A DNA stretch of 34,486 nt from Zancudomyces culisetae (lineage: Eukaryota; Kickxellomycota; Harpellomycetes; Harpellales; Legeriomycetaceae), in NCBI GenBank assembly GCA_001969505.1, contig LSSK01000404.1, positions 1 through 34,486 on the forward strand, given 5' to 3'. The notes under the pieces were generated by a model. It saw only the letters and a list, made by a program, of their open reading frames with translations, was not told the origin of the DNA and did not search any database. Positions 21,366-30,830 of the stretch are shown here, piece by piece. Both the position numbers and the translations under genes were made by a program. Position 1 is the stretch's first letter. Every line of letters starts with the position of its first letter.

Positions 21366-22764
21366 TTCCGAGTAACCATGCTAGTGATGTTATTTGGTAA
21401 TAGTTGATGGTATATTGGGAGAACAAAAACCCATATCTCAGTTGATTAGTTGCGTTTCTTTTTTTTTTTGCAATACGTTTTTTTTGGTTCTGTAGCTCAA
21501 TTTTCTGAAAAGAATAAGTACCCAACTATCAAAAGCCAATGGAGGTAGCTGATGCCGGCTAGAATATTGTTTTCCAATATTAGCTGTTGGTTCATGTTTG
21601 AAAGTATATTCATACAAAGGCAAATGTTTTGTTGTATTATATGCCACCAGGTGTAGAGCGGGATAACGCATTGTATAACCCTAGACTAAAAAAAAAAGAG
21701 TCTGGCCTTGCAAAAATTGGTATTTATTTCACTTCAAAACACTTTTGTTAATACCACTCGTGTTTCCCATTATCTTTTCTCATAACAACACTAGAATTTC
21801 TTGGTTTGTAGTGGGGTATCAATTTTTTTTATTATTTCTTTTTTTACTTTAACCCAATAGTTCGTGCGAATACCTAACAGTTGTCAATAATGTTAATAGA
21901 ACACAGCTGATAAATAGCTAGCTTTTGTAGTTCCGGACACAAATTCATACTCGAGTTTCCATATCCATGTACGGTTTGGCACTGATACTGCAGTGCCCTT
22001 GTGAGTTGCGGAAGGGGATGTGGTTGTGGGCAAATACTCAAAGCGTAGTTGTAGAACTATTCCTAGTTATTGATATTTTTTGCAATTCGCATAAAAGTTA
22101 GTTCTCTAAAAAATTAAAGGGAGGGTAAAATGGATAGACACAAGCATAGCAACAGGGTACCATATTCAATTTACATAGGTTTAAACTGGTGATCACTTGA
22201 AAGGGGATCAACATTTAATATACTGAAATGTCGAGCCACAGTTAGAGGATATAGTACAAAGTTTATCATGCACAGTTCAAAACTCAAAATAAATAATACG
22301 AAATAGGTCCAGGCTGTAGTAATAATAGAAATGTGAAAATCATTATATCTAGAAGCTATAGGCATAAAGTGCTCAGCACAATGAGTTTAGTTTTACTTTT
22401 TGTTCTCATCTCTATAATAGTTTAATAGTATAAAATATATAAATTGAGGAGAAACTATCTTGAAAGTATATCCGTTAGCAATACAATCACTGCTATTCGT
22501 TATTTAAATTGAATATTTTTCTTTGGTGTTTTATTCAAAACAGGACATCGTTAAAATAAACCATACTACTGAGCTTTTCTGAAAATTTTGTAAGTGATGT
22601 TTCTTTTAAAAATTGTGGTACATTCGTTAAATATATAACCGATTAAGGGTACTTACTTGGTATTAAGAAAAAACGTACTGATTTAACTGTATTGATCTAC
22701 GATTGATAGCTATCTGTGAAACGACTTGATGAGTGTACAATAGAAACCACTCTACCAGTTGCAG

Positions 22765-22803
22765 AAAAAAATAGAATAAAAAAATAGAATAAAAAAATAG
22801 AAA
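22765..22803. repeat. 13-bp A-rich tandem repeat before the Thr-rich gene
   Basis: Two perfect copies and one near copy of a 13-bp unit, seven A followed by TAGAAT, end 12 bases before the start codon at 22816. The unit is in the leader or core promoter and would give an unstructured A-rich 5'-UTR. Confidence 0.8.
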
Positions 22804-22815
22804 AAGAATAACAGC

Positions 22816-24708
22816 ATGAATAAGCTTTTGTTTGTGTGTGGGATCATCTTTACAGTGATTTTGTCGATCTCAAGAGCAGCGGCAGACAAAAACGCAAAGG
22901 TAAACTTTGCTCAGCTTAACCGACTTGTTGTGGATAGTGCCTCAAACATAGCTAGTCCGAGTTCAACACAAACTAACGCTCTTCATCCTGGGGTTGGGGC
23001 AGCTGATGGCGCGTTGATAAGAAAAGTCGAAAATCTGATGGATGACGAAAAACTGGCTGCACAGAATAGAAAAAAATCTATTTACAGACTTCGAATTAAG
23101 TATAGACTTAGGTTTGAGGCTGCAAAGGCATTGTTTGAGGAAAGACTTGGTCAGCTAAACGATAGAATCGAGTCTCTTAAAAACAGAATAAATGAACAAA
23201 ATGAGTGTTTTACTGCCAACACCATAACAGTGACATCAGATTATACTTCTACAAAGACCAGCCGCGTCAAAGTGAAGCAAACAGTAACTGTACAGCCAAC
23301 AGTCCAAGCAACGACTATCCTGCACACCACTGTCACGGTTCCAAAAAAAACTAAAACCAATACACGGCATACCATGAATAGACCTTGTACCAAGTGGAAA
23401 TCAACAAGTGTTTTTATTACACTTACAAAGTACACAGATACGACAAAAGTATCTTCCACAACAGTTACAAGAAAACAAACAGTGGAGACTATTTTGACAA
23501 CCACATCTAAAGTAGTCGCAACTGCAACAAAGAAAACTGTTATTACATCCACGCTTCAGGCTACAGCCACCGCTACAACAACCGTTCCAAAAACCATAGT
23601 GGTATCACAAACTTCAACAAAGCCACAAATATTTACGACAACCACAAGCTCTATATCTTCCGTTACCCGTGTCACTAGATTGACTACTACATCAAACGCC
23701 AGCCTAACCTTGACGGCCACACAAAGTTCCATCATAACTAACAGTGTACTTTCAACTGTATTTGCAACAAAGGATCACACTGTTACTTCTACCGTTTACA
23801 TGACATCCACTACGGTATTAACACGCACGCAAATTCAAACAGTACTTACACACTCTACACAGACTACACGGGTTACAAACACCACAACTACTAGAGTTAA
23901 ATCCACACAGACAAGCCTTACGACTACTACTTCCAGCGCAACTATTACCGTAACCACAAGAAGAACAAAGAGTCAAAGTACCATACTCACTGTACCAACC
24001 ACTTCAACTGTTGTACAAACAATAACAAACAGCAAGACCATAGTTAAAACCAGTACCTCAAATATTACACAAACAGTGATAACAAGGACAAAATCTAAAG
24101 TTACAAATACAAGCACACAAAAACTGACTGTCACCACGTACAGTACAGCTACAAACACAATGACTGCTAGTCTTACAATTAATAAGGTTACAAGAACAAC
24201 AACAACCATTCCAACGACTAATATAGTTATTATTACAAGCACAAGCACTAAAACTGTCATGGTTGACCCTACTGCAGAGTCGGTTACTACTACATCGCTT
24301 ACTAAATCCAGAAGCACTACAAGAACCATTGTTTCCCCTACCACAAAAACCGCTAGTACTTGCCTTACCAGAACAAGAACAAGAACCTCTATTCGAACAA
24401 ACACCTCCACACGTACACGTACACGTACTAACACTGTTACCAGTGATTCGACAACAACTAAAACGCATTCTAGCTACCAAACCTTTACTGATACAAAGAT
24501 ACACACAAGTATCACCACTGTTAGCTCGAAGTCTACCATTAATGACACCGAATTTATTACAACTAGAAGCTGTCGCACAATCACCTCAACTCAATCTCGA
24601 ACAAAAACAAAAACAACAACCATACGCTCAACAACTACTTCATCTATTACTGTTACTAAACACGAGAGACCTATTATTAGAACATGTAAAACACTTGTAA
24701 GCGCCTAA
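22816..24708 (+). CDS. Secreted Thr-rich protein with N-terminal coiled coil
   Basis: 630 residues, one exon, no family recognised. A signal peptide covers about residues 1-22 (hydrophobic LLFVCGIIFTVILSI, cut near RAAA). Residues of about 65-130 are charged and helical, with heptad-like L/I spacing ending in LGQLNDRIESLKNRI, likely a coiled coil that could oligomerise. Cys131 follows, then about 480 residues built almost wholly from Thr, Ser, Val, Ile, Lys and Arg, with Thr near 40 per cent in long parts and alternating patterns such as TVTVT and TRTRTRT. Further cysteines are at 191, near 520 and 585, and at 624, seven residues from the end. There is no hydrophobic tail for a GPI anchor. 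Codons for Thr are mixed, so this is not a recent DNA repeat. It may be an O-mannosylated wall, adhesion or spore-coat protein, by analogy only. Confidence 0.75.
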   Translation: MNKLLFVCGIIFTVILSISRAAADKNAKVNFAQLNRLVVDSASNIASPSSTQTNALHPGVGAADGALIRKVENLMDDEKLAAQNRKKSIYRLRIKYRLRFEAAKALFEERLGQLNDRIESLKNRINEQNECFTANTITVTSDYTSTKTSRVKVKQTVTVQPTVQATTILHTTVTVPKKTKTNTRHTMNRPCTKWKSTSVFITLTKYTDTTKVSSTTVTRKQTVETILTTTSKVVATATKKTVITSTLQATATATTTVPKTIVVSQTSTKPQIFTTTTSSISSVTRVTRLTTTSNASLTLTATQSSIITNSVLSTVFATKDHTVTSTVYMTSTTVLTRTQIQTVLTHSTQTTRVTNTTTTRVKSTQTSLTTTTSSATITVTTRRTKSQSTILTVPTTSTVVQTITNSKTIVKTSTSNITQTVITRTKSKVTNTSTQKLTVTTYSTATNTMTASLTINKVTRTTTTIPTTNIVIITSTSTKTVMVDPTAESVTTTSLTKSRSTTRTIVSPTTKTASTCLTRTRTRTSIRTNTSTRTRTRTNTVTSDSTTTKTHSSYQTFTDTKIHTSITTVSSKSTINDTEFITTRSCRTITSTQSRTKTKTTTIRSTTTSSITVTKHERPIIRTCKTLVSA

Positions 24709-25672
24709 AATAGAGAAATCACAAAAGAACACATTATATTGTGTCAAAAAAAATAAAAATAAAGTAAGGCTGGAATGGATTAATGGACTCAAGCACTTGG
24801 TGTATGAGTAGTATTTATTTTATATTTAACAAGCATAGTAGTAGTAGAGTAGAGGTGAGCGAGAAGATTATAGTAGCTATTTTTTGGCATAGAGTTTTGA
24901 CAAGGTACAACGTAAAACTGTGTCAGCCAGTTGGCTATGCGTTTATTTAAAGCCAACGGTTATTTTTTCGAGATATATTTTATGATGGATTAATAGATAC
25001 ACTATTTAAATAAAATACATTAAAATACTCAAGTGTATATCAAAGAACCATACCGGATAGACTTTTCTAAAACCCAAACTGTTCTTTGTTTGTTTTCTCT
25101 TGTCTTTTTTAGGAACTTTGTATGTATCTATCTGGCTAAAAAAAGACAAACTTAATAGCGAATAATATAAACGGAATTATTCAAATGCGCTTTTTGCAAT
25201 GCTGTAATGCAGGTTCAACCTTCAGTTAAATCCGCTAATGCATAAAAAGAGACATCCATAGGGTTGTAGCTGACTTGACGCATTACAACGCCCCTGATTG
25301 TTATGGGTTATTAAATAACATTAAGTGTGTAATTCATCACTTTTTATGATACTGCTTTACCAGTGTTGGTCTTGAATCCAAAACTTTGTAGAATCGTAAT
25401 CAGCCCACCACATTTAATACTTTTCCAATTCGTGTTGTGAAACGGGATCACGTGGTGTATACGACTAAAAACAAAGTTACATGCTTCTGTATGTGATTTA
25501 CTTGGTATTGGCTGATAGGAGTCACATGATATGTAACCTTTTTTATTAATCAATTAGAGCTAACATTATCCGCTAAACGGCAATAACAAATATATGCAGT
25601 AAGATGCACTCAAAAGGGTCGCCATCAAAGCTAAAAACACGAATATCTTGTTTCTTATGTAGTATGCAATGA
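24709..25672. other. Intergenic between convergent genes
   Basis: Nearly 1 kb. AATAAA-like motifs at about 24752-24764 fit the 3' end of the Thr-rich gene. A 69-codon open stretch on the minus strand (25344-25553) shows no likeness to a protein family. Nothing else seen. Confidence 0.5.
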
Positions 25673-26137
25673 CTAGTACTTGACAGGAAAAGCCGTTAAA
25701 ACAAGGTTCCCGACAGCGCTGTTAACTGTGAGCGAAAACGTTTTATACTGGTTCATAGCCTCTAAAGCACTTGTGATAAATTTGTCCCAATAACCAGGAG
25801 AAAGTACATCAGACTTTAGACGTTGTTGAATTATTGTAAAGCTCCACATTGTGTTTGTCCCAGAGTCAAAAAATAGTTTATTGTTTGGAACCAAAAATAT
25901 ACCTTGAGCTGGAAAAGATTCTTCTGCTAGGAGTGCGTTCCAAACTAAAGATGCAGTAGACGGGACAGGCTTAAAAAGTGTTCCAACATTCGAATTGATC
26001 CAGATCGTTGTATCCACATTAGTGGGGCTCTTCATTGAAGCGCATGCTGCCCAACCAGCAGCGTTATTCCCACACGTGATTGCACCTGAACAGGTAAAAA
26101 GTGTTATCAGTGAGACTACGAGCGATTTCCAATGCAT
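25673..26137 (-). CDS. Small secreted protein of unknown family
   Basis: 154 residues from the ATG at 26137 (MHWKSLVVSL). The open frame runs on upstream to 26191, but only with non-ATG codons, and starting at 26137 puts a signal peptide (VVSLITLFTCSGA) at the N-terminus, so this start is chosen. The mature part begins with a Cys-containing block, CGNNAAGWAAC, followed by a mixed domain with conserved-looking aromatic and Gly positions: TTIWINSNVGTLFKPVP, SLVWNALLAEESFPAQGI, LSPGYWDKFITSAL. It has few cysteines, no repeats and no membrane segment beyond the signal. Size and export suit an effector-like or wall-associated protein, but I recognise no family and assign no function. A TATA-like box lies about 140 bases upstream. 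It is the only clearly TATA-bearing gene I see here. Confidence 0.7.
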   Translation of the reverse strand: MHWKSLVVSLITLFTCSGAITCGNNAAGWAACASMKSPTNVDTTIWINSNVGTLFKPVPSTASLVWNALLAEESFPAQGIFLVPNNKLFFDSGTNTMWSFTIIQQRLKSDVLSPGYWDKFITSALEAMNQYKTFSLTVNSAVGNLVLTAFPVKY

Positions 26138-26274
26138 TTTCCTCTCAATTAACGACAAATGTTGTTGATGTAAAACTAAAAATGCGCACAAATGAAGATG
26201 ATGAATATATTTACTACAATGTTTCTGTTATATCTTCCATGTAAAAAAAAGAGGGGCGGGAGGGCTGAGTTATC

Positions 26275-26282
26275 CTTTTATA
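26275..26282 (-). promoter_or_regulatory. TATA box candidate for the small secreted protein
   Basis: TATAAAAG on the minus strand, about 140 bases before the start codon at 26137, allowing a leader of roughly 100 bases. Sequence match is exact; use is inferred. Confidence 0.45.
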
Positions 26283-27378
26283 GGATCTTTTTTTTTTCAT
26301 GGCTATTAACTGAAAGCAAGCATACTCTCCCTTTCATCAATATAAACATTGCAACTCCAATTCTTAAATTAAACTGTAGGAAAGTGCTCGATTTTTCAAA
26401 TTAGAACGGAAAGTAAAGCATGAAATTTTGTTACACTAGTCCATCATACCAACTCAAGCCACAATTTATTAGCGTCTACTTATGATTTCTTTCTCTTTTT
26501 TTATGATAGATATTAGGGCAAAGTGTATGCACCTGTAAGGTCAAGATTAGCAACTTGTGTGCATATTCTAGTCGTTATAAAAGATAATGTTCCTATGAAA
26601 ACGGAAAAATTGACAAAATGCAGTTGAAAACTACATGTCATCAATTTTAATGCGAATTATAAATTCATTTTTTCTTATTTTGCATTTACATTTACAACCG
26701 CCATAAGTAAAGGTGTGCAGTTAAGTCGCGGATTTTTCATGAATCAGATACTTATGCAACCCCCAATTCCAATTGTGGGAGAATAGTGAATGTCCCACCT
26801 ATAACACAGCTAAAGTCCGGTCAGATCTAGTTAGGATCTCATGTTGTGTTGCTCATCCCATTCCCATTCCCTTACCCTCACCCAACACATATACCTCATG
26901 ATAGTGCTTTCGACCTAGTGTTGTTTAGCTCAGTTTTGCTTTGGATCCACTTCCTTTGCCTCTTTCCACTGCAGGAATCTGTGATTGTAGTGATAAATGT
27001 TTTTGAGCATAAACGTGTATATCGAACCATGTGTATTATGCGGTCAAAAGTTGAATAAACATTAGTTTATACACCCCTCCCTTCCCCAGAGACAATTTAC
27101 AAAAGCATAGTCACCAAAGGTTTATTCGCACGCCCAAAAGATCAATGTACAAAGCGAGAAAAAAATGACGTTAGCTCTGTAAGTGTATGTAAATAAAAAA
27201 TCTTATAGTGTTGATATATGCCAGGAAAAAAGTGCAACTACCCTAATTCATGGCTCCTCATAGCGAAGACTACTTTGTTAGTGGATAGTGGTGACAAACT
27301 AATGCACTAAATGTGGAGGTAACTTTTGCAAAACTATTTCTCTCCAGTACAAGAACCATATACTCTACTAAGGCTTTG
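26283..27378. other. Intergenic, no gene seen
   Basis: About 1.1 kb between two minus-strand genes. A short C/T-rich patch lies near 26855-26890. Open stretches of up to 70 codons show no family likeness. Confidence 0.5.
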
Positions 27379-28191
27379 CTATACTAGCTCAGTTAAACTA
27401 GTTATTTTGACGACATTTTCTGCATCATTAAAATTGCTGGCCTTCCGTTTTCTATCCAGCAAAATTGAATTGAAACCTGCCTTCGATGAGGCCAGGTAGT
27501 CGCCAAAGAGATCGTCGCCAATATGGCAAACCTGTTGTGGAATATATTTATTTTCGACAGCAGCCGAGTAAAGTTTCGGATCTGGCTTCTGTAGCTGCAT
27601 AGATTCACTGGTAATAATAAAGGAAAAATATCTGTCCAAACCAAAACTCTTAACCACTTGCTTTGTGCGATTGTCGGAATTGGTTATTATCCCCAATTTG
27701 TACTTGTTTGTGTATAATTCCTGAAGGGTAGGTATTGTGTCTTCGTAAAGGCTAAATCCCGAACTGCCGGAAAAATGTTCGAATAACTCTTCAGATGCAG
27801 AGTCTATGAATTTTTCGATACTAGAGGGATGGACTCCGCCTAGGAACCAAGTTCGTTCAATCACTCTTTTCCACCATTCAAAAGCGTCCATCGAACCCAC
27901 ACCGTAGCACGGAAATGATCGACCAAGCCGTTCTAGAGCTACGGGAAAGCTTTTTGCTATAAGTGCTTCATCTACAACGACTTTATTCGCTTTAAGAATT
28001 TTTGACTATTTGTTTATGTTACGCCAAACACTGTAAATTTTGAAGCAAATCTAGGATTACGAAAATGAAAAATACCAGAAAAAGAAACGAACATATGTTT
28101 TGCCAATTGGTTCTGTTGGATAGTAAAGCGTATGTATAGCATCAAATGTTATAACCCGGGTGGCAGGAAAGTATTTTTTTAAGGCGCACAT
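27379..28191 (-). CDS. HDHD3-type HAD-superfamily protein, two exons
   Basis: Haloacid-dehalogenase-like protein of the HDHD3/YMR130W group, soluble proteins of poorly known substrate. Minus-strand exons 28191-28093 and 28005-27379 give 241 residues (human HDHD3 has 251). Motif I is VITFDAIHTLY with nucleophile D17; position D+2 is Ile19, not the general-acid Asp of true HAD phosphatases, as in other members of the group (Lys in man). Motif II is GIITNSD (T141), motif III the lysine of QKPDPKLY (K173), motif IV HIGDDLFGDY (D197, D198). The cap has RSFPCYG and WWKRVIERTW, as in homologues. The exon 1 to 2 joint (PIGKTY to SKILKA) aligns without gap only with donor GTTCGT, a weak GT donor, and acceptor AAATAG; the intron is 87 nt. 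Family call is firm; phosphatase activity is doubtful. Confidence 0.88.
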
Positions 28192-28561
28192 TACTACAGC
28201 AAGTGTAAGAAAAAAAAATATCGAGATGGAATAAATACAGAGAAAAAAGAAAAAATTACACGTTTCTTTTTATAAAGTAGATAAATAAATAAACAAAAGT
28301 GGTAGTATACCAGTAGACTAGCCCCAGCCTCTTGAAACCAAAGAATATCATCTTTGAGTTCTGGGTTGGTAGAAAAAAACGACTAAGTACTAAATACTGT
28401 AAATGGTAACTGCAAACCCCCAGAACTAAGTATATTTATGGAGCAAGAAAATACCCAAAGTGATGTAACCAGTGACTGTTTGATTTGTTTCTACTATATG
28501 TGAATATGTTTGTAAAATGTTTAGGGACATTTTACTATCAGGTTTTGAACCTTTACATGTT
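28192..28561. other. Intergenic: HAD promoter and reductase 3' end
   Basis: 370 bases of AT-rich DNA between two genes reading the same way. A short A/G-rich patch near 28205-28260 precedes the HAD start. No further feature seen. Confidence 0.5.
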
Positions 28562-29410
28562 CTATCCTCCTTCCCAGAAATCTGGGGACATTCTCGTAAA
28601 AAACCCACCGTTATTACACATTAATACGTCCATATCCTCTGTTGCCAAATAAACTGGTGTTTTAACAGCAATCTCAATATTATTCGATCTGTATTTATCA
28701 CATGGTAACTGTGTTGAAGCTGTTGGAAATTCGGGATCACAACTAGCAAAAAATAAATTCCTGGGATCTTTTTCATACGAAGCTGATAAAATCCTCGCCA
28801 AGGCGACAAGACCTGCGCAGTGGATGGGGTACATTGTATCAGAAGCCGCTTTACTCTGCAAAGCGGTTTCAAGCTCACTGGTCAGTAATTCATTAACTTG
28901 TGCACTTGAGTTGCATTTTGGGTATATATTTTTTTTATCAACGCTCAGTTTTTGTGCTCTCTTTTGTTGGTTAGCAAGTAATATTACACGGCCATTGTAC
29001 TTCATCAGCCCCAAAAAGTTGGAGATAAAGTTAGCATTTAGAAAATAGTTTTTTTCAATTGCTTGGCTAGCATCATAGCTACCTGCCTCTGTAGAGGAGG
29101 GATAATTGTCACACGTCATTAACGTGTCAATACACTGATCTCCATGTGCTTCTAACAGGTATTCCTTGAACTTCATTGCATCATTTTCTTCGTTACTCAA
29201 TGTTATAAAAACAGGGGTAATTATAACCGTGCAGTTGGCTCGTTTTGTAGTTTCAGGTGCATGCAATTCTTCTGAGTCTTCATTATTTCCTGGAAAACAG
29301 ACAGCGTAGATGTGAAGATCCTCCTTGGCTGTCAGTGCTAGTCGTCTAGCAATTGCGGAAACCAGATTGGTTCCACCTCCAGTCATCACAAAAACTTTAC
29401 TATTCGACAT
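28562..29410 (-). CDS. CBR1-like short-chain dehydrogenase, probably inactive
   Basis: 282 residues, one exon, with the layout of carbonyl-reductase-type SDR proteins: a beta-strand start KVFVMTGG, a central stretch EKNYFLNANFISNFLGLM followed by GRVILLAN (the helix and strand around the catalytic serine), YPIHCAGLVALARIL for the catalytic helix, and an ending KTPVYLATED with GGFF, as in human CBR1 (ETPVYLALLP). Yet the key residues are lost. The cofactor motif TGxxxGIG reads TGGGTNLV, the NNAG position reads TCDNYP, the catalytic serine region reads ANQQKR, and YxxxK keeps Tyr194 but has Cys198 where Lys is needed. The frame is fully open and coding-like, so this is not a decayed gene. It could be a scaffold or regulator (an NmrA-like pseudo-reductase), an enzyme with changed chemistry, or a fast-evolving lineage-specific copy. 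Fold assignment is fairly secure; loss of activity is inferred. Confidence 0.72.
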   Translation of the reverse strand: MSNSKVFVMTGGGTNLVSAIARRLALTAKEDLHIYAVCFPGNNEDSEELHAPETTKRANCTVIITPVFITLSNEENDAMKFKEYLLEAHGDQCIDTLMTCDNYPSSTEAGSYDASQAIEKNYFLNANFISNFLGLMKYNGRVILLANQQKRAQKLSVDKKNIYPKCNSSAQVNELLTSELETALQSKAASDTMYPIHCAGLVALARILSASYEKDPRNLFFASCDPEFPTASTQLPCDKYRSNNIEIAVKTPVYLATEDMDVLMCNNGGFFTRMSPDFWEGG

Positions 29411-29887
29411 TTGACGGAAAATCGTGGTTTCTTTTGCTTTTTGCTATTTCACTAGTAATCTGGGGAACATAGTAGTTACTTCAAAAAAGAACAAAGCGCA
29501 TTTTTTATTGTTAACACCTGGCAAATTGCAGATATGAATTTACCTAGAAGAAATTGTTACAAAGTAATTTAGCACTGGAATACAGTAATTTCGTCCAATG
29601 GGCCAGGTACTAGAGCACAGCTTTCATTGGTGAGTAAATTGCTACGACAATAAAACAATAGTGAGAGGCCAATGAAAGTATGTGCACAAGTTGCATTATA
29701 GAGCCATTCTTTCCCCTCTACTTTCTTGCTTTTGCTTTTTGCTCGTTAACTCTTTTAGCTTCTTATGTGCTAGGTTTACATGATATCACCTAATTATACA
29801 TCTTGATACTCTAATTTTCCTGATAAGGCTGTTTATAAAAATCACTGTAGTACAAAGGAGATCACTAGTCAGAAAAAACAATTCGAG
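29411..29887. other. Divergent promoter region, reductase and CHMP5
   Basis: 477 bases between two start codons facing away from each other. No open frame. It carries three CCAAT boxes (listed separately) and T-rich sequence near both starts. Confidence 0.6.
29595..29673. promoter_or_regulatory. Cluster of three CCAAT boxes
   Basis: CCAAT at 29595-29599, the reverse form ATTGG at 29626-29630 and CCAAT at 29669-29673, in the middle of the divergent promoter. Both orientations occur at roughly 30 to 45-base spacing, as in promoters bound by the HAP/NF-Y complex. Binding is inferred. Confidence 0.35.
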
Positions 29888-30830
29888 ATGCAAAGACTGT
29901 TTGGAACAAGCAAACCGAAGGCACCAGAGCCTACAATTAACGACACTTTGAGCTCTGTAAGTGGGTTAAGTCATTTGATTTTGATTTTTTTATTTAATTT
30001 CTAGAATATCTTTACTTTTATGTCAAGATGCACGAATCGTCTAAAACAAAGGACGGCCAATCAGCACTATATAGCGAATGAGAAGGAGCATATCGAACAC
30101 GGAATAACAATTTTAGTTTTTATAGATGGATAGTAGAATTTCTGGTCTTGAGGAAAAGGTTAAAAAGTATGATTCAGAACTAAGTGCACTAAACATTCAA
30201 TTAAAAAAATTACCTGAGGGTGGCTCAAAGGTATTTATTTTATACGTGAAACCTTAGCATAAGTATCAACTAGTGGAGTTACTATCCTTCACCTCAACCT
30301 GGCTAATTTTTCCCACTATTACTGTTTTCTAGAATATCTTGAGGCAGAAAGCGATGAGAATATTAAAGCAAAAAAAGCAAATTGAAGGACAAATCGAATC
30401 CATATACTCACAGAAGTTCACAATCGAAAGCAGTGTTATAGCTACAGATAATTTAAAGGCGACATATTCTACTATTAAAGCAATGGAAGTTACTAGCAAG
30501 GAGCTTAGAGCCCAATCAAAAAAAGTCAATATCGATAAAATATATAGCCTGCAGGATGAAATCGCCATGTATATGGAGCAAGCTGACGAGTTTAATGAGA
30601 TCCTTACTAGAGACTATGCTACACCAGTAGATATTGACGAAGATATGCTTGAAGCAGAATTGGAAGCTTTGGGCACGGAGATTGAACTAGAAAAGCAAAT
30701 AGAGGACGAAAAATCGGGTATACCGTCCTATTTAGCTCCCAGCTCAGGTGAAACTACTAACCTTGGGGCTGAGACTGAGGAACTTCCTAACACCGAGAAG
30801 CCTACCCAACTGAATACGCTTTCGGGTTGA
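29888..30830 (+). CDS. ESCRT-III protein Vps60/CHMP5, three exons
   Basis: Orthologue of Vps60/CHMP5, a Snf7-family protein that binds Vta1 and tunes Vps4 disassembly of ESCRT-III on endosomes. Exons 29888-29956, 30126-30230 and 30333-30830 are all phase 0 and join to 223 residues (human CHMP5 has 219). The N-terminus MQRLFGTSKPKAPEPT matches the basic CHMP5 start; exon 2 gives DSRISGLEEKVKKYDSEL; exon 3 continues NILRQKAMRILKQKKQIE as in homologues. Helical, charged core to about residue 150, then DEDMLEAELEALG and an acidic tail with the MIM5-like end region. Introns of 169 and 102 nt are GT-AG (donors GTAAGT and GTATTT). Intron 1 holds a decoy acceptor at 30003-30004 within a copy of the exon 3 junction sequence. 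Confidence 0.93.

Larger units (their letters stand above)
20278..22815. other. Noncoding stretch between ARPC4 and the Thr-rich gene
   Basis: About 2.5 kb of AT-rich DNA flanked by two divergent genes, so it holds both promoters. Open stretches of at most 77 codons show no family likeness. It contains a CA-rich microsatellite near 20766-20797, a 10-bp hairpin at 21251-21275, a C-rich tract at 21334-21365 and an A-rich 13-bp repeat just before the next gene. Confidence 0.55.

Noticed and set aside
23973-24504. Val-rich and Cys/Ser-rich open frames of about 150 codons on the minus strand
   Set aside because: They are antisense shadows of the Thr-rich gene: Thr and Ser codons read backwards give Val, Cys and Ser. 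The plus-strand frame has a signal peptide and full length.
27000-27040. Minus-strand GGTTCGATAT resembling a tRNA B-box
   Set aside because: The flanks do not fold into a cloverleaf and no A-box is found at the right distance.
12352-27235. Shared 14-mer TGCCAGGAAAAAAG near 12350 and 27215
   Set aside because: The match does not extend on either side, so it is probably chance rather than a dispersed repeat.
30055-30085. CCAAT plus TATATAG inside CHMP5 intron 1
   Set aside because: Looks like a core promoter, but an intragenic start here would lose the basic N-terminus of CHMP5, and such motifs are common in AT-rich introns.
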